This document shows, piece by piece, positions 1 through 5,124 of a stretch of 5,124 nucleotides of DNA. Position numbers and translations under genes: made by a program. Source of the stretch: an uncultured Muribaculum sp. (lineage in GTDB: Bacteria > Bacteroidota > Bacteroidia > Bacteroidales > Muribaculaceae); NCBI GenBank assembly GCA_947573015.1, contig CANPDS010000187.1, positions 1 to 5,124 of the forward strand, given 5' to 3'. How positions within the stretch are numbered: position 1 is the first letter of the stretch; each line of letters starts with the position of its first letter. Under the pieces are notes generated by a model, which worked only from the letters and a program-made list of their open reading frames with translations, made no database searches and was not told where the DNA came from.

Positions 1-281
1 ACCTACACGACATCGAGGGATCTGCTGCAAACACTTTCATCATCTGCCAAGGCTCATCACCGACACAGGTCAATGCCATTGCCGATAGTGTGCGTGAATA
101 CGTGCAGGAACATGCCGGCATAAAGCCCTACAACTACGATGGCTACCAGAATTCCCAATGGATTGTGGTCGATTATGGCGATATCTTCGTGCACATATTC
201 CTACCAGACGTGCGCGAACACTACAACCTTGAGGAATTGTGGAGCGACGCCAAAATAACAGAAGTGCCCGATCTCGACTGA
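1..281 (+). CDS. rsfS: Ribosomal silencing factor RsfS (3' part only)
   Basis: The frame is open from the window's left edge (first full codon at 3) to TGA at 279-281, giving 92 residues. RsfS proteins are usually about 110-130 residues, so roughly 20-35 N-terminal residues lie outside the window. Family marks are visible: the strand-helix start (NTFIICQGSSPTQVNAIADS), then WIVVDYGDIFVHIF, and R-HYNLEELW near the end, which is the most conserved part of the DUF143/Oligomerisation-domain family. Known role: RsfS binds large-subunit protein uL14 and blocks joining of the 30S and 50S subunits, lowering translation in starvation or stationary phase. The GTG at 90 is internal and not the start, because the RsfS-like sequence continues in frame upstream of it. 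The gene is probably co-transcribed with ftsH, 65 bp downstream, with no terminator-like hairpin between them. Confidence 0.93.
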   Translation, partial: LHDIEGSAANTFIICQGSSPTQVNAIADSVREYVQEHAGIKPYNYDGYQNSQWIVVDYGDIFVHIFLPDVREHYNLEELWSDAKITEVPDLD

Positions 282-346
282 TACCGACATAGCGGACATC
301 ACCCCTACCGCTTATTTTCGAAAATTCTTTATTCGTCACACTGAAA

Positions 347-2389
347 ATGGATAAGAAACCCAAGAAACGCACCATAAAGTTCAGTATGTACTGGATGTAT
401 GCCATCATCATACTGTTTCTCGTAGGTCTATATCATTTCGACAACAACGCAATCACCAAAGAGGTGAGCTATACCAACTTCGAGAAATACGTTACCGAAG
501 GGGGTGTGGAGCGCATCGTCGTATTCACTAACAAAAATCAAGCCGAGGCATACCTGACCGACTCTCTGGCCGGAAAAATCTTCCATCACAGCCAGTTTAC
601 ACAAGGCACCGGTCAGGAAGCCAAGATACTCACCGACATACCCAGCGCCGACAAGCTGCAGGACAAGATCGACGAATGGAAAGCCGACGGCACATTCACC
701 GGCGATGTCAAATTTGAGAAAGCCACCGACTTCTCCGGCATGCTATGGTCAATCGGCCCGATGGTGCTGCTCATCGCATTCTGGCTCTTCATGCTCAAAC
801 GCATGTCGGGCAAAGATGGCGGTGGAGGCGGAGGCGTATTCTCCGTTGGCAAATCCAAAGCCAAGATCTTCGACAAAGATGGCCCGATACAGGTCACATT
901 CAAGGATGTGGCCGGACTATCCGAAGCCAAGACCGAGATCGAAGAGATTGTAGAATTCCTCAAAAATCCACAGCGCTACACCGACCTTGGCGGCAAGATA
1001 CCCAAAGGAGCGCTCCTCGTAGGCCCTCCCGGAACCGGAAAGACTCTCCTTGCCAAGGCTGTTGCCGGTGAGGCCACCGTGCCCTTCTTCTCTATGTCGG
1101 GCAGCGACTTCGTTGAGATGTTTGTCGGAGTGGGAGCATCGCGTGTGCGCGACCTATTCCGCCAGGCCAAGGAGAAAGCGCCGTGCATCGTGTTTATCGA
1201 TGAGATCGACGCCGTGGGACGCGCCCGCGGACGCAACCCCAACATGGGAGCCAACGACGAGCGAGAGAACACACTCAACCAGCTTCTCACCGAGATGGAC
1301 GGTTTCGGATCCAACTCCGGTGTGATCATACTTGCCGCCACCAACCGCGCGGATATCCTCGACAAGGCTCTCATGCGTGCCGGACGTTTCGACCGCCAGA
1401 TCTATGTAGATCTCCCCGACCTCAACGACCGCGTGGCAATATTCAATGTGCACCTGCGCAACATCCGCACCGACAACTCGCTCGATGTGGAGCAGCTGGC
1501 ACGCCAGACTCCCGGATTCTCCGGTGCCGACATCGCCAACGTATGCAACGAGGCAGCTCTGATCGCCGCCCGCCACAATAAGAAGGCCGTGACCAAGGAA
1601 GACTTCAACAACGCCGTCGACCGTATAATCGGCGGTCTGGAAAAGCGCTCCAAGATCACCACCGACGAAGAAAAACAATCCATCGCCATACATGAAGCCG
1701 GCCACGCCACCATCTCGTGGCATCTGCGCTACGCATCGCCGCTCATCAAGGTAACGATCGTGCCCCGGGGAAAAGCGCTCGGCGCAGCATGGTATCTGCC
1801 TGAAGAGCGCCAAATCACTCCGGCCGAGGCACTCCTCGATGAAATGTGCTCGACCCTTGGAGGACGTGCTGCCGAGGAACTCTTTATCGGCCACATATCA
1901 ACAGGCGCGGCCAACGACCTTGAGCGTGTGACCAAGCTCGCCTACGCCATGGTGGCCTACTACGGTATGAGCGACCGTCTGCCCAACCTCTGCTACTATG
2001 ACTCAACCGGCCAGGAATACGGTTTCTCAAAGCCATACAGCGACGACCGTGCCAAGGAGATCGATGCCGAAGTAAGCCGCATAATCAACGAGCAGTACGA
2101 ACGCGCTAAGGAGATCCTGCGGCAGCATGCCGAAGGCCACCACGAACTGGCACGCACGCTCATACAGCGCGAGGTGATCTACACCGAGGATGTAGAGCGC
2201 ATATTCGGCAAACGCCCGTGGGTGTCGCGCACCGACGAGATATTCGCAGCCCGTCAGCTTGAGCAGGCCACAGAAGCCAAGCACTCAGAATCTTCAGAGT
2301 CATCCGAAAACTCAGGAAACTCTGAGAACTCCGATAGCCCCAAGAGCTCCCCATCCCCAGTAGGCCCCCCCCCGATTCCGCAGAAGTAA
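347..2389 (+). CDS. ftsH: ATP-dependent zinc metalloprotease FtsH
   Basis: Complete 680-residue membrane AAA+ protease that extracts and degrades misfolded membrane proteins and selected soluble regulators. Order seen: basic cytoplasmic N-terminus (KKPKKR); TM1 about 14-31; periplasmic FtsH_ext domain about 32-130; TM2 about 132-150; a six-glycine linker 158-163; AAA+ domain with Walker A GPPGTGKT 226-233, pore-loop MFVGVG (Phe259), Walker B VFIDEID 282-288, and second region of homology ending GRFDR with arginine fingers Arg347/Arg350; then the M41 peptidase with HEAGH 449-453 (zinc ligands His449, His453, catalytic Glu450) and third ligand Asp524 in AANDLER. All key residues are intact. The C-terminus (647-680) is a disordered Ser/Glu/Asn then Pro-rich tail, a lineage-variable region. 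The start ATG follows an A-rich stretch without a clear Shine-Dalgarno, normal for Bacteroidota. It lies downstream of rsfS, and a terminator follows the stop by 16 bp. Confidence 0.98.
   Translation: MDKKPKKRTIKFSMYWMYAIIILFLVGLYHFDNNAITKEVSYTNFEKYVTEGGVERIVVFTNKNQAEAYLTDSLAGKIFHHSQFTQGTGQEAKILTDIPSADKLQDKIDEWKADGTFTGDVKFEKATDFSGMLWSIGPMVLLIAFWLFMLKRMSGKDGGGGGGVFSVGKSKAKIFDKDGPIQVTFKDVAGLSEAKTEIEEIVEFLKNPQRYTDLGGKIPKGALLVGPPGTGKTLLAKAVAGEATVPFFSMSGSDFVEMFVGVGASRVRDLFRQAKEKAPCIVFIDEIDAVGRARGRNPNMGANDERENTLNQLLTEMDGFGSNSGVIILAATNRADILDKALMRAGRFDRQIYVDLPDLNDRVAIFNVHLRNIRTDNSLDVEQLARQTPGFSGADIANVCNEAALIAARHNKKAVTKEDFNNAVDRIIGGLEKRSKITTDEEKQSIAIHEAGHATISWHLRYASPLIKVTIVPRGKALGAAWYLPEERQITPAEALLDEMCSTLGGRAAEELFIGHISTGAANDLERVTKLAYAMVAYYGMSDRLPNLCYYDSTGQEYGFSKPYSDDRAKEIDAEVSRIINEQYERAKEILRQHAEGHHELARTLIQREVIYTEDVERIFGKRPWVSRTDEIFAARQLEQATEAKHSESSESSENSGNSENSDSPKSSPSPVGPPPIPQK
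2285..2379 (+). repeat. Ser/Glu/Asn repeat and nine-C tract in the ftsH 3' end
   Basis: Codons 647-664 of ftsH alternate Ser with Glu, Asn, Gly and Asp (units like SESSESSENSGN), written with related TCA/TCC-GAA/AAC units, which suggests growth by short duplications. Nine consecutive C follow at 2365-2373, encoding part of Gly-Pro-Pro-Pro just before the stop. The tract lies outside every catalytic domain, so length changes here would alter only the tail. Confidence 0.7.
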
Positions 2390-2405
2390 TCATATCCCAT
2401 ATATC

Positions 2406-2438
2406 AAGCCACGATGCAAACCGCACCGTGGCTTTTTT
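2406..2438 (+). terminator. Rho-independent terminator after ftsH
   Basis: AAGCCACG (2406-2413) pairs perfectly with CGTGGCTT (2427-2434). Inside the loop TGC (2415-2417) can also pair with GCA (2423-2425) past one A-C mismatch. The 3' arm runs into six T (2433-2438). It starts 16 bp after the ftsH stop, so the rsfS-ftsH unit very probably ends here rather than continuing into the next gene. Confidence 0.9.
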
Positions 2439-2689
2439 ATATCATCGGCAAACTAAACAGCCCATGAATCCGTTTATTTAATATCATATGTGGCTGTTCA
2501 AAATTGCAATAGTTTTATGGCAGCTGATTTTCAGTAAATTTTCTCGATAAATAGGGTGCGATGCTGGCATTGCGCCCAATAAATTAGGGAAAATGGCGAA
2601 AATACAGCGACATAACACCAAAGAGCAGCCATAATCAAAATAATTTTGAACTGACACTTATTTTCCAAACCCAACATTTCCCCCGCCCT
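2439..2689 (+). other. AT-rich leader upstream of the HNH gene
   Basis: About 250 bp without a supported gene. It presumably holds the promoter of the HNH gene. The nearest thing to the Bacteroidota -7 element (TAnnTTTG) is TAAATTTT at 2535-2542, with TTTT at 2513-2516 as a weak -33 candidate. Both are imperfect, so no promoter is called. The HNH reading frame stays open back to 2588 (stop TAG 2585-2587) but has no ATG, GTG or TTG before 2690. Confidence 0.35.
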
Positions 2690-2698
2690 ATGTACATA
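2689..2698. repeat. TATGTACATA perfect palindrome over the HNH start codon
   Basis: Ten-base perfect inverted repeat whose second to fourth bases are the presumed ATG of the HNH gene. It could be an operator-like site or could arise by chance. The sequence alone does not decide. Confidence 0.3.
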
Positions 2699-3259
2699 AA
2701 TACCGCAGGTGTACCCGGACTCATAGTCGACTGGGATATAATGAAACAATTGGCCACCAAATATTTTCCGCGTGAACGTCGCTCGGCAACAGTCTCACTC
2801 AACCACAACGGATATCCCATCTTCGACGCTACAATGCGTGGAGAGATGCGGCGACACAAGCATCTTATCCATGATCTGGTAGCTATATTTAAGCTCCAGC
2901 AGCAAGGATACCCCGGGACATTCCTGCCGGTGAAACCGCAGCGCTGGGTCGTACACCACATTAACGCCAACAAACTTGATGCACGTCCGGATAATCTTGT
3001 TACTCTTCCGGAGAAAGTACACAACAAACTCCATACCATTCTTGGCGAAATAGCGCGACACAATGATGTAGATCTGCACCAGCTGATACTGTTCACTGCC
3101 GGCACGGGCAACATCGCAGATTTCGACATGCTGCCTCATGAGGCTCAGGATGCCCTTCAAGAAGTAAAGGCTACGATCGACGACTACCGTGCCAACGCAT
3201 CCACATACATCAACGATGAATACCGCCGCATGCTGCTTCTGGGCCCAAACGCTGTATAG
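2690..3259 (+). CDS. HNH endonuclease family protein, free-standing
   Basis: 189 residues. The centre follows the layout of phage and homing-type HNH nucleases: a strand pair VSLNHNGYPIF (35-45), a helix with HLIHDLVAIF (58-67) like the usual 'vHrLVA.aF', then WVVHHINANKLDARPDNL (86-103) and the final VHNKLH (110-115). Likely beta-beta-alpha-metal residues are His89/His90, Asn102 and His111, so the active site looks intact. In this family such proteins nick or cut DNA using one divalent metal. No NUMOD DNA-binding repeat is visible at either end. Residues 116-189 form a probably helical extension I do not recognise. The ATG at 2690 is the only usual start codon in the upstream open frame and lacks a Shine-Dalgarno. 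The gene stands alone, after the ftsH terminator and convergent with the surface-protein gene, so its target and role (phage-derived, selfish or domesticated) cannot be told from context. Confidence 0.8.
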   Translation: MYINTAGVPGLIVDWDIMKQLATKYFPRERRSATVSLNHNGYPIFDATMRGEMRRHKHLIHDLVAIFKLQQQGYPGTFLPVKPQRWVVHHINANKLDARPDNLVTLPEKVHNKLHTILGEIARHNDVDLHQLILFTAGTGNIADFDMLPHEAQDALQEVKATIDDYRANASTYINDEYRRMLLLGPNAV

Positions 3260-3469
3260 AAAAGCATCGTTTCAGCACATAATGGATTGGAATTGATCCA
3301 CACAGAGTGACAAGAATGGCGTTGCTTCAGCACACCATAGGATACCTCGGGACTACACTATGCAGGAGGCAACGGCAAGCCTAAGGCGCAGTCCATCCCG
3401 GTCAAGAGTTCAGCAACCGTAAAATTGGGCTTGCATAATGTCAAGAGCTATTGTGAGTAGCGGAACAAA

Positions 3470-3482
3470 GGCGCGTAGCGCC
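3470..3482. repeat. GGCGC-gta-GCGCC hairpin
   Basis: Five perfect GC pairs around a three-base loop. No T run follows on the + strand, so it is not a standard terminator for the HNH gene. It is the first of four GC palindromes within about 150 bp. Confidence 0.55.
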
Positions 3483-3505
3483 GACAACATATCAGCCTTG
3501 GGTAA

Positions 3506-3567
3506 GCTCGGCATTAGCCGGGGGACCGCCCATTGCCCCTCTTAACACTGTGCTCGGCATAGCCGGG
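3506..3567. repeat. Direct repeat of a small CGGC-GCCG hairpin
   Basis: GCTCGGCATTAGCCGGG (3506-3522) recurs as GCTCGGCATAGCCGGG (3552-3567), differing by one T in the loop. Each copy is itself an inverted repeat (CGGC, loop ATTA or ATA, GCCG). Repeated GC hairpins in tandem order are typical of REP-like extragenic palindromes. That label is an inference. Confidence 0.6.
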
Positions 3568-3587
3568 CGACAGTCGATAGCTATTAG

Positions 3588-3620
3588 AAAATGCGACGGT
3601 CGCGACAACTGCCGCGACCG
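3588..3620 (-). terminator. Probable terminator of the surface-protein gene
   Basis: CGGTCGCG (3597-3604) pairs perfectly with CGCGACCG (3613-3620) around an eight-base loop. Read on the minus strand the stem is followed by TCGCA and then four T (3588-3591). It lies 67 bp past the minus-strand stop at 3688. The T run is short and offset from the stem, so termination may be partial. On the + strand no T run follows. Alternatively it belongs to the adjacent palindrome cluster. Confidence 0.5.
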
Positions 3621-3687
3621 CCATATATAGTGTCAGTATTATTCTCTCTGATAAATTCAGATTTATTATTTTGTGGGGAAAATTACA

Positions 3688-5124
3688 TCAATTCTTTACC
3701 ATGCGAATAAAGCATGCAGAACTCATTGATCCAGTAATAATCTTATTATAATTGCCATTTTTCTTATGTGCATTATTATCAATAACATAGCCACCACCAC
3801 CAGATGCAGCATCTTCAAAACCTTCAAAACCCATGGTAAAATAATTTATGTCAAAATCTGATGATTTCGTCACATCCTTCCACTTCTGGCCACTATATTC
3901 CAGCGTTCCCTTATCTTCAACCCAATCGCGACACCAATATATAGCCCCTGGTCGAATATAAATATCAAAGAACAATGGATTATAAGGCATAAGCGCATCA
4001 CTTGTATTAGGTCCTTTTCGTCCAGCATAACGAAGTGTTCCATTGCCCTCCGATTCCCATACTGAATTATCTTTGCGACGACCATATCCAGTCATTCCAA
4101 TTGGTAAGAACAACTGTTTAGCATTATCTTTATTATAAATGAAAACACCTCGCATGCCTCTGGTAGATTCTACATGACCATTCTCTCCGACTTCCTGACG
4201 CTGATATCCTACCGCTTCAACTGCTTTTAATTGGGTTTCTTTAGCACCATCACCGTAAAGCACCCCATATGCTTTATCCAAAAGTATTTCTTCAGGATGT
4301 GCGCTTGTAGATGTCAGCGAATAGAAATCATCAATAGTCGCAATGCGATCACCTCCAGAGACAGTCCATGATTTGAATCTTGCAGGGTTTTTACATTGAA
4401 GCTCACTCCAAGAACGTGCTTCCTTATTATTAAGACTATCTATAGATTGCAATGTTGAAGGGACGACTCCAATGCCATATGTATTATCATTTTCTTCAAG
4501 AATAGCAGTATAGCTTCCCCGGCGGAAAAATGAACCCTGTTCAAGAGGTGAATTTGTAAATACAGGGGTAGTACCATTAAATCGGTACACATTACGTGAA
4601 GTCCATGTGGGACCACCGGAGGTTAATTGCACATCATCTTCATGCCCATTCCGACAAAAAATATCATGCTCACATGTATAATTATTATACCGCACACGCA
4701 CAATGGCAAAACCCTTGGATCCATTGAAATTAATCATAAAATCAATCGGATGCTCCGATTTCCCTTCGATACGCATTACCTTGTTTTGCGGAGTATTATC
4801 TCCACTGCCTTTAGAAGTCGTGGAGAGCGTGATAATAGGATCTCCGGCATATACCTCTGCACTCCATTTACCAGAAGATATAATTTCCTTAAAATCGGTA
4901 TCATATCCTTTCGGGCGATGAGTAAGGGTCGCATTAAATCCTTCAGTACTACCTCCCCTGCGCCATACACCTTTAGGATTCTCAATACGACGCACCTGAA
5001 CCATATCCAAGTAGACATGCTTGGTGATAGGGCCACCAGTGACCGGATCTTTCAAAACCACAGAAAAACGGATACGCTCCATGCGTGGATATGACGAATA
5101 TGGATTATTTCCGGTAAAACCGGT
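3688..5124 (-). CDS. Probable Bacteroidales surface/fimbria-associated protein (DUF4906-like), 5' end missing
   Basis: The frame runs from TGA (complement of 3688-3690) to the right window edge without a stop: 464 residues from the Met at 5082 plus 14 in-frame residues beyond it, so that Met is probably not the true start. Any signal peptide or lipobox lies outside. Positions count from that Met. Marks recalled from DUF4906 proteins: VYLDMVQVRRIENPKGVWRR (23-42), a DFMINFNG segment (114-121) followed by RVRYNNYTCEH (129-139), YGVLYGDGA (272-280), RGMRGVFIYN (308-317), LFLPIGMTGYGRR (324-336) and FFDIYIRPGAIYW (371-383). ATIDDFYSL (248-256) and the ending ACFIRMVKN (456-464) recall the FISUMP, C-type-lectin-like fold, whose domains often end in VRCVKD/N. 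The likely location is the cell surface, perhaps as a fimbrial tip or adhesin subunit; this is inference. Sampled lines are about 25-50% G+C against about 55% in ftsH, which suggests an accessory gene. Assignment is from recalled family patterns, not a search. Confidence 0.65.
   Translation of the reverse strand, partial: TGFTGNNPYSSYPRMERIRFSVVLKDPVTGGPITKHVYLDMVQVRRIENPKGVWRRGGSTEGFNATLTHRPKGYDTDFKEIISSGKWSAEVYAGDPIITLSTTSKGSGDNTPQNKVMRIEGKSEHPIDFMINFNGSKGFAIVRVRYNNYTCEHDIFCRNGHEDDVQLTSGGPTWTSRNVYRFNGTTPVFTNSPLEQGSFFRRGSYTAILEENDNTYGIGVVPSTLQSIDSLNNKEARSWSELQCKNPARFKSWTVSGGDRIATIDDFYSLTSTSAHPEEILLDKAYGVLYGDGAKETQLKAVEAVGYQRQEVGENGHVESTRGMRGVFIYNKDNAKQLFLPIGMTGYGRRKDNSVWESEGNGTLRYAGRKGPNTSDALMPYNPLFFDIYIRPGAIYWCRDWVEDKGTLEYSGQKWKDVTKSSDFDINYFTMGFEGFEDAASGGGGYVIDNNAHKKNGNYNKIITGSMSSACFIRMVKN

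Larger units (their letters stand above)
3260..3596. other. Gene-free region with clustered short palindromes
   Basis: No supported gene. The longest suggestive frames are tiny: 3341-3460 (39 codons, + strand, no ATG), 3316-3384 (22 codons) and 3360-3422 (20 codons). The right half is GC-rich and contains hairpins GGCGC-gta-GCGCC (3470-3482) and two CGGC-GCCG hairpins. A nine-base direct repeat TTCAGCACA occurs at 3271-3279 and 3326-3334, each followed by an A/T/G-rich stretch ending GGAT. The left half has no feature I recognise. The make-up resembles a dispersed intergenic repeat more than a decayed gene, but copy number cannot be seen from one window. Confidence 0.45.

Noticed and set aside
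290..346. Possible Bacteroidota promoter for ftsH (TATTTTCG near 314-321)
   Set aside because: One mismatch to TAnnTTTG and no matching -33 element at proper spacing. The short rsfS-ftsH gap fits co-transcription.
820..837. Glycine-codon run in ftsH that looked like a simple repeat or slippage site
   Set aside because: The codons are mixed GGC/GGT/GGA, and a glycine linker after TM2 is common in FtsH of this phylum.
1154..1894. 246-residue open frame on the minus strand inside ftsH
   Set aside because: It lies wholly antisense to the intact, strongly conserved AAA+ and peptidase coding sequence. It is a by-product of the GC-rich codon usage there and has no recognisable domain.
2531..2749. 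72-residue minus-strand frame with a hydrophobic stretch, in the leader and overlapping the HNH start
   Set aside because: It overlaps the start of the better-supported HNH gene, has no family-like motif, and the hydrophobic look comes from AT-rich DNA. A small membrane protein cannot be fully excluded.
2635..3129. 164-residue minus-strand frame opposite the HNH gene
   Set aside because: The plus-strand frame carries a clear HNH motif set, while the antisense frame shows no domain and an implausible Ser/Arg/Cys-rich composition.
3651..3666. ATAAAT-tcag-ATTTAT inverted repeat, followed on the plus strand by TATTTTG
   Set aside because: An all-AT six-base stem is too weak to call a terminator, and such repeats are expected by chance in this AT-rich stretch.
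4627..5094. 155-residue plus-strand frame opposite the surface-protein gene
   Set aside because: It is antisense to a frame with recognisable family motifs and has no motif of its own.

Overview
The window is ordinary chromosomal DNA of a Bacteroidota bacterium, most likely order Bacteroidales and perhaps a Muribaculaceae-like gut lineage. The family-level guess is inference. It rests on the rsfS-ftsH gene pair, the style of the FtsH sequence, start codons without Shine-Dalgarno sites, and a Bacteroidales-type surface protein (DUF4906-like). No mobile element, CRISPR array, tRNA or rRNA is visible.

Left part (1-2438, + strand): the 3' end of rsfS, which encodes the ribosomal silencing factor, is followed after 65 bp by a complete ftsH, which encodes the membrane AAA+ zinc protease. 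The two probably form one transcription unit for translation shut-down and membrane protein quality control. A strong intrinsic terminator closes the unit 16 bp after the ftsH stop. The ftsH 3' end carries a Ser/Glu/Asn repeat and a run of nine C.

Middle (2439-3687): an AT-rich leader precedes a free-standing 189-residue HNH-family protein (2690-3259, +). A gene-free stretch of about 430 bp follows. It is rich in short GC palindromes and includes a duplicated CGGC-GCCG hairpin. It ends in a larger GC hairpin that probably terminates the gene arriving from the right.

Right part (3688-5124, - strand): one large ORF, open to the window edge and so lacking its true 5' end. It encodes a probable surface or fimbria-associated protein of the DUF4906/FISUMP-like kind. 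Its base composition is clearly lower in G+C than ftsH, which suggests an accessory locus next to a conserved housekeeping operon. The HNH gene and the surface-protein gene converge on the palindromic intergenic region.

I see no convincing new multi-gene system. The points most worth a second look are the palindromic intergenic module, the solitary HNH protein with its uncharacterised C-terminal extension, and the C9 tract in ftsH.
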